Source: Punica granatum (lineage: Eukaryota > Streptophyta > Magnoliopsida > Myrtales > Lythraceae). Taken from it: DNA of 64,000 nucleotides. Both the position numbers and the translations under genes were made by a program. The notes beneath the pieces were generated by a model. That model worked only from the letters and a program-made list of their open reading frames with translations, ran no database searches and was not told the origin of the DNA. The first letter of the stretch is position 1. Each line of letters begins with the position of its first letter. The stretch lies in assembly GCF_007655135.1 (NCBI RefSeq), contig NC_045132.1, forward strand, positions 4,650,001-4,714,000, written 5' to 3'. Below are positions 37,946 through 50,376 of the stretch, in pieces.

Positions 37946-39302
37946 CACGGGTATTTTTTTCTTTTCTTTTCAGTTACGAAGAAAGCTCCTAATCATAATA
38001 GAATTGAAGTTCAAAGGGAAATTAAGATGATGAAAGTATCTCCTTAGTGAGAATTGAATTGACTACTTATTTTGACTCTGGATTGAAAGTAATTCATTAC
38101 AATAAACCCGATTTGTTAGGTATTCGGCCCTTCGATACAGAGAAATTAAAATACATGATTTTCAGAGGCAAACTTATAGCTTTTTTTTTTTTTCAAGTTT
38201 TGATTTCCCTGGTCGTTTTGCGAATTTAATATTCTTGATTTTGACATTCAAATTCCTCAGTTAAAGCTAGAAATGATTTAATTTGAAAGGGACTGCAAAG
38301 AATATTAGTCACGTTGTTTCCTCGTACGCCGGGAGCAAATATTGGATGAATATTACGCATTCACTTGAATGTGTAATACTTAATTAAGATATTTGAAAGT
38401 AGAAAACTGATCCCACAAATAGACTCATAGATTCTCACTTACAAACATTTTGATTTGCTCTTATTTAAGTGGATGAATAATACTTATTGAATAATTAGTC
38501 CTATGTGGGGATACATCATACCGGTCAAGTGGCTATGGTCTTAATACCACATGATGGACTGGGGCACCATCCATCCATTATTGCTGTGTCTCAATTATTA
38601 TCGGACCGACTTCCAATTACTAGTCGGCCATCTCCTAAGATCTCAAACCATTGGATCAATAGTTGATAGACCGTATCAACCCTTATGATGTTGACAGTTC
38701 AATGGTTCCTAAGGTTTAAGAGTGACGGTTTGGTTAATAGGCTACCAAATTTTCGACGCTATAAGGCGAAGTTAAATAAAAATTTAAAGAGCATAAATAT
38801 ATGAAAACGGACAAGTTGGCAACTATGGCTAGTTGTGCTACTCCTACCTTACCTTGCCCATATTCCATTTAATTCTTGTTTGGTTCATTGGGACTAATTT
38901 TTTGCTCCTTATTAATGTCCTTATCCCGATCAATTCTCTTTAGCTAACCACAAATGAAAATAACAAATAAATAACCATATCTAGACTAATTAGCACAGTA
39001 GGATCACTTCTATTTGATCACAGATATATATATATATATATATATGCAGCGAGAAACTTATACTTCGACAGTCAAACCATTATGATTATTCATCGCCGTA
39101 GTTCACGTGATATGAGGTACGTGGATCGATGAACAAAGATGTTTCATTATTGTAACATTATCATCCCAATATAATGCAAGTTATTAGGAATATGACCATC
39201 CAGCATTTTGCAGATATCTTCCTTCACATAAAGCGCAGGGCCTTTGATTGGGAGGACCGTGCCTGACCTGGTGTGGTGTTGGCTCGCTGCAGATTGGGCG
39301 AG

Positions 39303-39625
39303 ATGGCGACCCATTGGATGGTGAAGGATGAGCAGAGGCCGCATTTGACCAAGATGTTGCTTAACGTGACTATAAGTGGCAGCACTGGTGCCGAACACGC
39401 GGTCAGGAGGCCGGAAGTGACAGTCGGGGATCTCATATCAACTGCAGCGAGTGCAAGGTGGTGTGGGACAAGGTGGTGTGGGACAAGGTGGAGGAGGTCA
39501 GCCAAGCCAAGGCTGATCTCCACCTCAAGCTCGAGGTCCAGAAGCCAGACCTGCTAGAGTCCTTTTGCCATGACAACCCCAAGACCGAGGAGTGCTTGGT
39601 CTACAAGGACTCATCAACCGGTACA
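39303..39625 (+). pseudogene. Chimeric fragment: plant ubiquitin-like domain joined to a CP12 C-terminal half
   Basis: Two unrelated pieces lie side by side in different frames. Frame 1 (39303-about 39445) reads LTKMLLNVTISGSTGA and later TVGDLIST. This matches the start of a plant domain with a beta-grasp-like pattern, in which the family continues as a longer domain missing here. Frame 2 (about 39440-39610) reads CSECKVVWDK, a repeated VVWDK, VEEVSQAKADLHLKLEV, then LLESFCHDNPKTEECLVYKD. This is the C-terminal half of chloroplast CP12 (closest in style to CP12-3), the linker of GAPDH and phosphoribulokinase. The C-terminal cysteine pair is retained. A 15-base tandem duplication adds a second VVWDK. 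There is no transit peptide and no single frame covers both parts, so it is a pseudogene. Confidence 0.75.
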
Positions 39626-39639
39626 CAGCCAGCCACTAC

Positions 39640-39938
39640 TGTATTGTTATCATCAGTAGAGACTCACTGCTTTCTGTAATCAGTCTCGGATCCACAGCGG
39701 CTATCGTCATCATCAGTAGAGACGCTGCTTTCTGTAATCAATCCCAATCTGTATATGGGATAACCTTAAATAAATCTGCAATCGATGCTCGCTTTGTGTT
39801 TAATTGATTTCTATAGCAATCGAAACTCGAAAACGAAGAATACTGGAACTTTCTAATATAGGAGCAGTCAAGGAAATCTAGGAGCAGTCTAAGGAAATCT
39901 CGGAGCAGAATGACTCAGAGAAGAGAAGCTGCTCTAAA
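39640..39938. other. Short direct repeat and 3' flank of BRR2
   Basis: The segment ATCATCAGTAGAGAC...GCTTTCTGTAATCA occurs twice (about 39651-39684 and 39708-39739), with the second copy slightly shortened. The stretch between 39800 and 39938 is likely the 3' UTR of the minus-strand helicase gene, with AGGAGCAGTC(A/T)AAGGAAATCT doubled. Confidence 0.5.
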
Positions 39939-42900
39939 TTAGTCTCGTCCACCGTCATCGTTGTTGTCATCATCAACGTCCATGGTCTCCCCAACATCGA
40001 GAGAGAACTTGTACTCCTGGTCGCAGCCAAAGTAGGAGTCGCACATGAAGTAGAGCATGCAGGGCCTCAACCCAGGCTCCGAGGGAGCCGTGAAGTTGAG
40101 CTTCACCCTCGAACTCCTCTGGAGGCTCAGCCTCTTGATGGCCATCAGCTGGTTCGTCTTCGTGTCCCCCACGACAAGCCACCACACCTCCTCTTTGGTC
40201 TTTGGGAACCTCGGGGCGTTCACGGGCCCAACCTCTGGTAGCCCCTCCATATCCCTCTCCAGGTTGACCTCCAAGTACACATCATCCCCGGCTCTCACCC
40301 TGTACACGTGATCCTCGTCATTCTCCGCACTCAACCTCTCTGCGCCCACAACACGATGATCGACACCTATGTTTGGAAACCGGTTGCAGAACCTCGCTAC
40401 GTCCTGCATTTGAGAGTCGGACATCTGGAGCAGCTCCCGCCTAGCCACATCGTCTAATTCCATGATCTCAAACACTGTGTCAACGGGTTTCCCTGGGTTG
40501 TCCTGGCACCTCCTAGCAAGCTCCCTATTGAAGTGGGGCACCTGCAGGAGCACTGGGTCCTTCTCCCACATGCCCTGCGTCACCATCTGGCATACCTCCA
40601 TTGCAAGCAGCACAGGGCTAAGCCACCCACTCGTGGCAACCACATCCACCAACGCATGCAGCAGCCTAATGGCCAGACCAACCACCTCTCTCTGGTCGAG
40701 TGCCAGGTTGCTGCCAACACGCTGCCTCGAGAAGTAGGCCTGGAGCAGTGCATTCGCCTTGATGTGCGGGTCCGTGCACTTGGGATTGTCGAATGAAAAC
40801 CTCTGGTGGTTGATGAGCTTCCGCAGCACTTCCTCCTCCCCTGGCCTGATTGGAAGCTGATCATATTCTGATGCTGATGCCACAATCTCTATCAGCCCCT
40901 TCATCCTCGTCTTGGAGGTCAATGAGGAACTGAACCGCTCTATTGTAGTGTAGCTCACATAGTGATAAGCAGAGATATGGCCATGGTTAAGCGGTTGGAT
41001 ATCATCTTCAATTAAGATGCACTTGCTCGCCTCCAGGTCACTGAGGGCGTTCTCCACGAGCTCAGAAAGGTGGTCAGAGAGATGCCGTGCAGTGGTCCCC
41101 TGGAGGCCGTAGTAATTTGGATTCTTCATCAGCCGCCTGTACATGAAGGTCCATGTTATGTTATCTACCGCCTCCTGCTGGTTCGTGATGGTCCCAGCCA
41201 CGACCTCAGCATTCATGTTGTCGTGCATGAAGTGCTGCATGTGGCTCTCCACAGGGAAGGCCTCGTATAAGAACTTCTTGTAGTACTCCTTCCTCGGCGT
41301 ATGGCAGAGAATTACACACTTGCCAGAGTTGTCAATCAGGGGGCGAGAAGCCCGCCCCATCATCTGCAATAGATCAGTCACAGGATAGTCCGTGTGGGCA
41401 TTTTCCGCCCATCGTAGTACTGAGTTCCCATCACAATCACCAGGTAGGCTGAGAGCGGAACCCCCCAGCACAAGGAGCTGCTCATCACGCATACCTGAAT
41501 CCACCCGGCTTTAAACAGGTGCATCACAACCTGCTGGTCGAGGCTTGATAGCCCCTCATGCAAGTAGCCCACCCCGTGCCTGAGAGTGGCCCTCAGCATC
41601 TCCTCATTAACCTTCTCAACAAAAGGTTCCAACTCCTTCGCATTGTGGAGCAGGAATGCAGGCTCCTCTCCTCTAATGTCGGCACTCGAGTAGGTCATCA
41701 GGTCCACAGACGTGAGCTTCACGTGCTTCCTGGTGGGAACAAACACCAGGGCAGGTTTTCCGTTCTTCGCATGCTGCACAATGGCTGTGTAAGTGGGCTT
41801 GGTCATTGCTTGCATCCTTGCCTCAAAGTTTGCTATGTCAACTCCCTGAATGTGGATCTCCAAGGGTGCAGGGCGGACAATAGGAGGGAAGTTGAAGAGG
41901 CCATGGGCGGTCGCCCCAATCCACTCCCCGAGATCCTTGGCATTAGCAAGAGAAGTTGAAAAAGCCACCATTCGAATCTTGTTCTCCACATGGGCTGCAT
42001 TGTATCTCATCCTCGAGACAACCACCTCAAGCACAGGACCCCCCTGGCCCCCAATAAGATGGAGCTCATCGACAATGAAGAGGCTAACCTCCTGGACCTG
42101 CTTCCTCTGCCTCCACCGTCGAGTCAATGCATCCCACTTGTCTGGAGTGCTGATAATGATCTGAGCCTTATCAAGCAGTTTCAGATCAGTCATCGATTCA
42201 CCAGTTAGCTCCACCACCCTCATCCCAAGACCCTCCAGACCAAACTTCTTGCTCCAGTCACGAAACCGCTCCTTGGCAAGAGCTTCTAGAGGAGCAATGT
42301 AAACTACACGCATGAGACTGTTCAGTCCCTCCTGGTGATTCCTCAGAATTGCAAACTCAGCACATATGGTCTTCCCGCTCCCTGTTGGGGCTGCAACTAG
42401 GACGTTATCATCCGTGTTATAGAGAACGGTGAAGACCTGGGTCTGGACCGGGTTGAAATGCTTGAAATCCTTATAGAGAGCTTCATAAGCTGGGTTTCTC
42501 AATGCAGTCACAGGCAATGGTTGCAGGTCAAGAAGCTCAGTCGGTGGAGGATACTTTTCAGGTAAAATAAGGTGACGGAAAGAGACAGGCAACACAGTCT
42601 GACACCCGAGCCACCTATCTGACACAACACGGATGTAATACTGAGGAGGGATTGGCTCGCAGATTGGAACGGTGAAGTTCAGAGTGTGGTCCTCGTCAAT
42701 AAACTGCTTTTTCAGCAGAAAATACTCATGGTGGAGAATGTATTCCCCATCATTATCCTCCACAATCACCCAAAATGACTCCACGTACCCATGAACTTTG
42801 TCCTCCCACTGGAAGTCTGGTGTTACCGTGAGCTCCACCCTCAGGACAGAGCGAGTGATAGGCAGGACATGTGCTGCAAGGTTCAGCTTTGGGAACTGGT

Positions 42901-45900
42901 GAATCAACTTATAAAGGGTCCGTCCCAGCTTTGGTGCCCGAATGAGTTCTCCCAGCTCCTGGGCAGAAAGGTCGTAGTATCTCTCCCACGCCAAATCCTT
43001 CTTCTCCAGCTTCGTTAGAATTGCACTGGGGATCCCAGCAAACTGGCGAAGGGGAGTCTGGACGCTCCACATTCTCTTGCCCACCATCTTGCAGAGTTTC
43101 AGAGCCTTTTCCGCAAGCTGCGCCCATCCCTGCTTCAAGACAATCTCGAAAAGGGCTCGCATAAGACGCCCCGCACTCTGCACCAAAAAAGAAACCAAAA
43201 TAAGCACACAACGAACCCCTCAAGATTCAAGGGACCGGCGGGGGGGAGGAGATTCATTTTAAAGCAAGTGAACTTAATTAAAAACACACCTGAGTTATAA
43301 AAACCATGTCAGATGTCAGTGAAAGCCCTTCAAGCTTCAGCTGTGATATATAGGCTTGGAGCAGAACATTGATCTTGACACTCGGCTCCTCGAGACTCTC
43401 CTTTACAGGAATAGGAACACGATCCAACAGCTTCGCGAGCTCCATCTTCTCGTCTTGTCTCACAGTTACATATTTAAATTCTTCACTGAGTGAGAATAGC
43501 CGACACAGCTCGATATCCCCCATTGTTGGCTTCAGGTGCTCATTGTAAGTGGAAATGGTCCCGTGAGTAATGTAGTAGTAGCTCGCTATGCGCCCCAAGT
43601 CCGTAACTTGAAAGTATCCACTCTTCCGATCATATTTAATCAGATTATTTTTGTCCAGGATGGTCGCAGCCGTATGGATCTGCCAAAAACAGGAAGGTAG
43701 AATAATACGTGAGAACATTCAAGAAACAGCCCAGCACAGGAAAATATACAAGTTCTGCAAATTTACACCCATTTTTACTATCTGCAGGAGACACATCAAC
43801 ACTACCATACCAACTTATTAAAATGTGAACAGGGACCAAATATATGCATTGAGAACCAATCAATTTCCCACTTTGGACAAAATAAACAAATGACCTTATG
43901 AATCAGAAACAAAATTAGCCCAAAATAATAAACAGTATCTTAAATGGATTTTACCAGAGATATTCAACAATATGTTAATAAGAAAGTAGAATTAGACGAC
44001 CAATCGAAACGTTTTATGCTACACCAATGCAATAATAGCAAAAAGAAATGCTGACTTCATATCAACATCAAATTAACAAGTCAATATTGTCAAGAAACCA
44101 AGTAGGAAAAGAAAGGAAAACTTGCTTTATCCAATAGGAACGCCAAAATGAATAAAAGAGGAGTTCGATTGAGAATGATACTTACCAAATCAGCCCTTCT
44201 TTCCTCCAGAGTTATGTCCTTCGTAAGAACATCGGGGGCTAAACCGTATAGAGTAGGACTCCGCAGCATACGTACATACAGGTAAGTATACCCGAGCCAG
44301 CTGCAAGCTTCTTCAGCATGTTGCACAGATCCGAGGACTATTTCTGCATTCAACTGATCGGCCAATTTTGACACGAACTGACTCTCGATAGGAAGCTGCT
44401 GATTCATCAGGGAGAGATAGTACTGAAGTTCACTGTGACCGGTAATGATTATTCCTTCTCCATATGAATCGTATTGGGGCCTTCCTGCACGACCCAACAT
44501 CTGCATAACATCCAGAGGACTCAATTCAGTCCAGGCACCCTTCTCCGGATTGTAGATCTGTGTCCCCTTAATTATCACGGTGTGCGCAGGCAGATTAACA
44601 CCCCATGCAAGAGTTGCAGTGGAGACCAAAACCTGGACAACTTTTTCCGCAAAGAGATCTTCCACAATGGTCCTGTCTCCCCTTGTCATACCTGCATGAT
44701 GAATGGCAAAGCCGTACGGCAAAAGGTCTTTCAGGTCATTGCTCTTCACGTTATCAGCTTCCTTCTGTAAGATCATACGGATTGCATCGTCATCTCTCAA
44801 AAATCTGGAGAGAGTATCATTAGCGAGGGCGGTGTCTCGTATAGCACGAGCTGTCTTTGCAGTTTCCTTCCTGGAGTGGACAAATATAAGAACCTGGTGC
44901 TTTCCAGCTGAGGCCAGCACTTTCTCATAGCACAAATCATTCATCAACTGGAACCTCTGGAGTGGCTTCCTAACCATGATACCGATGTACTGCTGAGACA
45001 GTGGAACAGGTCTGTAACTGTTATCAAAATGAAACAAGCCCTTCTTCAAGTCAACTCGCAAGAACAGCGCAACATCCTCATGGTTAGGCAATGTAGCTGA
45101 CAGCCCCACCAATCGAATGTGCTCTTTGGTGGTCTCAATTTGCCTGACAGTCCTAGCCACAATACTTTCCAGCACAGGTCCTCTGTTGTCATGGAGGAGA
45201 TGAATCTCGTCGATAATTAGAAGCTTCACGAGCTGCGTGTAGGTACGATCTCCGGACTTCCTGGTAATGATATCCCACTTCTCAGGAGTAGTGACAATTA
45301 TCTGAGTCTCCTCAATCTGTTGGCGCGTAAGTGTCTGGTCCCCACTCAATTCTCTGACTGTAACGCCATAATGCTTCAAACGATTAGACAGGTTACCAAC
45401 AATTTCCGCAACAAGGGCTTTCATGGGCGCAACATACACGATCTTATAGTTTCCATGGTTGAATGAGCCATCTGGGTTCCGGTTCAAAGCAAACTGCTGA
45501 AGTATAGTGAGTACAGCAACATTGGTCTTCCCCGCTCCAGTGGGAGCGCATAACAGAATGTTCTCGGCACTGAACAGTGCAGTCTGATAAACTTTGCTCT
45601 GCACTCGGTTTAACTGTTTCATTCCATCAAAAGCACTCTGAGCCCAATCAGGCATCGAAGATATTTTCACAAGCCCCTCATTAGGATCAAACGGTTTAGG
45701 CTTCAGGGCCGGCACGTGAATTTCCTCATAGCCCTTGCTCTGGTGCTTGAAGGACCCAAGAGGAAGATCAGTCCTTTTATTTGCCATTAAAAGGCCACCC
45801 TGTTCAAAGGCAAGGCTGTCGAGATCAAGCAACTGGCGCTGCCCCTTAGCCCAGCCGCTCTCATTGTCCCTATCAACCAATCCCCTCCTACTACTGTCTT

Positions 45901-47125
45901 CATCTCCAGTGCTCTCATCCTTCAGTCGACGGGCCTCTTCCCGAATACTCTTCTCCAGATTCTTCTGCCTCTCCTTCGCAGTTGCCCTAGTGGCATGCAG
46001 CTGCTCCACTATCGCTGCCAATTCCGGGCCCAATCCCATCATCTCTTCCTCGATCTTATTCCTTGCATCCTGATCCTCAGCCCTGGCCAAACGGGTGCAC
46101 CAAACAATCTTCAGCCTGTTCCTAAGCAAGAGCTTGATGAGGCTGAACTTATCAAACTGAAGATGCACTAGCAGCTTCGTCTCTACCTCCCTGTCATCCC
46201 CTTCGGCGAGTATCTTCAACACCTCCTCGGCTAGCTTCTGACACTGCTGGGGATCTATCAGCTGCTCGTATGCCTGGGATATCTTCCTCTGAAGCCAGTA
46301 TGCGTCAATGTCCTGAACATTAAGGCCTATCCCCTCGTTTGCTTCTTGGAAATCATCATCATCATCATCAATCCCCCCGCCCATCTGCATAGCACTAGAA
46401 TAGTTCGACTCAGCAACATCCTCATCCTCCTCCTCCTCATCCTCCTGTACCATATCAAGATCGCTATCCTCCTCATCCTCCTCGTTCTCTTCAAACTCAA
46501 CTGCAACACCAACATCATCATCGAGTGCCTCATCCCCATTCCCTGTAGTGATCGGACCAGCCCCATCACCCCCGTCCTCATGGTCAGTGATCAGCCTAAC
46601 GAGCGAGACGAGCTGGTCGAACACAGGGTTGGGAATCGGGTTCAACAGCTTCTCAATCTCCTTCTTCTTGTCCGGGTTCGTAACCGAATCGTTCTTCAGC
46701 ACAGCCAATATCTCATCCGCCGCACCGCTCACTATATTTAACGGCTGTCCCCCCAACTGCTGCTGAATCACACTCAACATAGCCTCATAAGCTGCCCGGG
46801 TCTCCTTCGTCTTGGGCTGGTAAACACCTTCATCGGTGGTGGTCAACACGCTCTCCACCCTAAGGCGGCGCCGCTTCTGCCTCTGGGCAGCAGCGGGCTC
46901 GGCGAGAGGGTCGCGCTCCTTCTTCTTCTTGGGTGGCTTGCCTATGTAGTTCCTGTCCCCGAATCTCTTGGGGTCGATCTTCTCACGCAGCGACTCGGGC
47001 TCACCGGTCGGCTCATGGGTGTCACGAGGCCGAGTATCGGTGGTCAAGACCAGGCTCGAGTTGGCCCGGTACTCGTACTGCTTGAAGCGAGCGTGCGCCT
47101 CAGCACCGCCTTTTTTTTCAGCCAT
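39939..47125 (-). CDS. BRR2: Pre-mRNA-splicing DExH helicase BRR2 (U5 snRNP), with a one-base frameshift in the last exon
   Basis: BRR2 unwinds U4/U6 snRNA during spliceosome activation. Three exons on the minus strand (47125-44186, 43679-43290, 43177-39939) align along the whole family and would give about 2189 residues. Cassette 1 has APTGAGKT (527-534), DEIH (639-642), GLSATLP and [12 protein letters not shown]. Cassette 2 has APTGSGKT (1373-1380), DELH (1480-1483) and MMGRASRP. Sec63 regions follow each, and the end is acidic. The N-terminal 300 residues contain the usual Lys/Arg and Asp/Glu tracts. The reading frame breaks at 41401-41410: the minus strand has GGGCGGAAAATGCC where GATGGGCGG needs one more G to continue as [13 protein letters not shown]. 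Read literally, translation stops at 41378 after about 1709 residues, losing the end of cassette 2. Everything else is preserved, so a sequencing or assembly indel is as likely as a true mutation. Confidence 0.95.
41401..41410 (-). other. Single-base deletion in BRR2
   Basis: The plus strand reads TTTTCCGCCC. One extra C would restore the conserved reading DGRENAHTDY across the junction of the two long frames (43207-41378 and 41504-39939). The site is a short homopolymer, where indel errors are common. Confidence 0.85.
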
Positions 47126-47349
47126 TGTTAGTCTTGCTACCTTCTAGGTTTCAAGAACAGGATCGGTTAAAACCAACACTGAAGCGATGAGCAGAGATTG
47201 GACGAGAAAGTTCACGGGCTTGGCTGTGAGATCGAGGCCATGCGACGAACAGATGTGAATTACACCACCGCCTTCATTGTCCACCTCCTCTGTTGCGACT
47301 CCCACTTCAGAAAACGATGTATATATATGTGTGTGTATATATATATAGT
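47126..47349 (-). promoter_or_regulatory. 5' UTR and proximal promoter of BRR2
   Basis: Non-repetitive sequence immediately upstream of the BRR2 start. It ends at a TA/TG dinucleotide run (47318-47347) that abuts the inverted-repeat element. No TATA box is certain. Confidence 0.4.
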
Positions 47350-48434
47350 AAATCGGCAAGGCACTTTGACAGGTCACATCAATCGGATTCTGATTTATTT
47401 TTTTGCATCAATTTAATATTTGAATTTGTCAATTTGCATCAATTTAATCTTTGTGCATCAATTACATCATTCATTAAAAAAAATTACCACTACATCCATT
47501 GTGTCCTTTTTTACACAAAATACATAAAGATCTTTTCTTGGTACATCAATTAGGTCCTTCGGTCATCATGGTATTAAATATGACGTTAATTGTGGAGCAT
47601 GTTACATAGTTTAGGTTACTACTTTGTTTTTTAAAAAAAAAATTCCTTTATTCCTGTCTAATATTTAAAAAAAAATGAAAAATGACGGCTTTAAAAAGAT
47701 AACAAAATAGCATCATGTTGAGGAATTGACCCAAAACAACGTCGTTTTATCATTTTAAAAAAAGTTGAAATGACATTGTATTGAGTCCATCGCTCAAAAT
47801 GACGTCGTTTTAAAAAAAAATTTGAAGGGAGCCCCCACCAGAGCTCGCCCTTGTTCCCTTTGTTTTCGAAATAGAGGAAAAACAGAGGGAACTTCGGTGG
47901 GTCTCCCCTACCAACAACCTGTCCGTTGAGTACTGGACCCTCCGGTGACCTCCCCCTAGAGCTAGGTCGGCGGTGAGGGAGGCACCACAGGTCCCATTGT
48001 TTTTTAAAATTTTCTATTATAAAAAGAAAAAAAGATAATGAAAAAAAAAACAATGATCTAAACGATGTAACATACTCCTTAGTTAACACTGTCAGACGAA
48101 TTTTGACAAAATGACCTAATTGATGTACGACAAAGAGCCTGGTTAATGTATATTGCAGCATAAATGACCTAACTTATTTAGGGGGGATCTAATTGATGTA
48201 ACTTCCTTCAACTGAGAATGTAATTGATGTAATTTCATTCAATAGAGGATGTAATTGATGTAATTTTATTCAGTGGAGGATGTAATTGATGTAAAAAAGA
48301 TTTATTTGATGTAAATTGGAAAAGTAGGGGATCAAATTGATGCAAATCAACAAACTCAAGGACAAAATTGTTGCAAAAAATAAGTCAATGACAAACGTAA
48401 CCTGCGAAAGTCAGGGACTAAATTGCCTATTTAC
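47350..48434. mobile_element. Long-inverted-repeat element, probably Mutator-type, upstream of BRR2
   Basis: The left arm begins GTAAATCGGCAA and continues with TTGCATCAATTTAAT. The right arm mirrors this, with GATCAAATTGATGCAAATCA near 48331 and TTGCCTATTTAC at 48423-48434. The inner parts of the arms carry repeats of GATGTAATTGATGTAATTT at about 30-base spacing. The flanks are TA-rich, so a target duplication cannot be called. The GC-richer centre (47820-48000) is open in parts but matches nothing recognised. Confidence 0.7.
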
Positions 48435-48475
48435 TTTATATATACATATGCTAAAGAGTGACTGCACTATGCGCG

Positions 48476-49127
48476 ATGTTGATTGTAAAACCCTATTGGC
48501 CCTAAAATTATGTTGTTGTCTAGATTGATTTTCATTCTTCGATTTTATTTTCAAAATATAAATTATTGTTTAATTCAATATACTAATTTTGTACAAATTA
48601 GAATAGCGCTATGTCTACACACAAATTTTAAGATACTTGATTTTAAAGCAAAAATAGGCAAATAAATATAACTAACTTTGAATCTTATGGACATTATTCT
48701 AGAAGCTTAAAAAAAAAAGTGGAAGAGAAGATGTAGAATAAGAAAATCGGAGCGGTAGAAATATGATATGATAGAATTATCAAAATAACTTTAAATTTTA
48801 ATGTTGATTGTAAAACCCTATTGGCACTAAAATTATGTTGTTGTCTAGATTAATTTTCATTCTTAGATTTTATTTTCAAAATATAAATTATTGTTTGATT
48901 CAATATACTAATTTTGTACGAATTAGAATCGCGCTATGTCTTCACTCAAATTTTAAGATACTTGATTTTAAAGCAAAAATAATCAAATAAATAAAACTAA
49001 CTTTGGATCTTATGGTCATTATTCTAGAAGCTTTAAAAAAAAAGTGGAAGAGAAGATGTAGAATAAGAAAATTGGAGCGGTAGAAATATAATATGATAGA
49101 ATTATCAAAATAACTTTAAATTTAATG
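48476..49127. repeat. Near-identical tandem duplication, period 325 bp
   Basis: Copy 1 (48476-48800) and copy 2 (48801-49127) both start ATGTTGATTGTAAAACCCTA. They remain alignable to the end with scattered substitutions only, for example CTATTGGCCC versus CTATTGGCAC. No open frame of note. Confidence 0.92.
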
Positions 49128-50376
49128 GTTATATTGAAATAAAAATAAAATGAATTTTAAAAAAATTTAAGCATTATAGCTAATCTTTAAAAGCTTACTT
49201 AAATAAAACTCTCTTCCAAAGTAATTACTTATTATCATATCATCAACAAGTAATTATATTCATCATTTTATATTAAGAAAATAAATAATCAATTATACTT
49301 ATATAAAATCAAAATTTTAAATCATTTTAAGCACTATAGTTAATCTTATAAAAACTTAATTAAGTAAAAACTTTCTTCTAAGTGACTGCATCACTTTTGT
49401 ATGGAGTGCTTAAATGTATAAAACTTAATATATGGAATATTAGTTATAATAAAGACACATATTACAACATTCATTTGTTTAATCTGATTAGTAAAACCTT
49501 TTTTTTTTTAGTTTAATGGTAGCTCTATTTCTTATTGCTTTTGCCGGTACTTCCCGCTTTCTCCCTTCCCAGAAGAGTTTGTCATTACAGCACAAACCCC
49601 ATCGAGGAAAAGATCAAGAAGCAGCTGGAGCAAAGACGAAGGGATAGAACAACGTACCTCACGGGCTAGGGATATTGGAGGAGATACCGGAATGGAGACA
49701 TCAGTTGAGTCATCAGCTGATATCCGGCGAGGCACACAACTAATGGAGATTTGGAGTCTTAACCATTTTGATATACTTTTGAGATTCCCTTTTCCTTCTG
49801 TTTCCGGGTTCAATCGAATATTTGCCTATACAAATTTTGTTGCCCGTTAATGCGAACCCTGTTTGTAACATATCATCCTTATTTAGTAGTAGCCAAAAAG
49901 TCTATCTTTGAATGTCAATGGGAAGTAATTTGTACTTCTGACATTACATATTACGACCTGAATCTGAGGTTTAGTCCTCTATGCCCCAGAAATCTCCCTT
50001 TTAAGTGAATATCGCAGCCAGAGCTCATATTGGCATTTTGGGCATTTCATTGCACAATCAGAGAGAGGACCGACCAGCGAATTGAGTGCAGAATTCACAT
50101 TTGCTTTTGATCACCCCGAGTTCATAGCAATGCAGGAGTTTTTTAAACACAGAAATACACAAAATTGAAACTGAAGGCAAAATAATAGCAACAATGTAGT
50201 CTCGAAACAATTACACATAGCCAAACTAGGTAATACAGAAATTCCTCGAGTTCAACTTATGGCCAAAACTAATGAACAAAAGTTGAAGAGCACACTGTCC
50301 AGCTAAATAAGACTACATAGATAGTAAAGATTGGGAGCGAATTTGGAAGCCTCTTTCCGCCACAATACCAAACTAC
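49128..50376. other. Intergenic plus 3' flank of eIF3c
   Basis: AT-rich until about 49500. A minus-strand frame (49813-49532, 93 codons) starts MNPETEGKGNLKSISKWLRL and is followed on its 3' side by an A-run (complement of 49499-49511). This could be a retrocopied mRNA tail, but I do not recognise the protein. From about 50100 the DNA probably includes the eIF3c 3' UTR. Confidence 0.4.

Larger units (their letters stand above)
36176..39302. other. Intergenic, AT-rich with repeats
   Basis: Includes a copy of the dispersed repeat at 36590-36720 and short AT runs (39023-39045). No gene is supportable; open frames here are short or overlap simple repeats. Confidence 0.45.

Noticed and set aside
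37729..37992. Plus-strand frame with His-Thr repeats
   Set aside because: Translation of the (CA)n microsatellite.
48190..48320. Short regular repeats GATGTAATTGATGTAATTT as a CRISPR array
   Set aside because: Repeats are diverged, spacers are not unique, and they lie within the arm of an inverted-repeat element in a plant genome.
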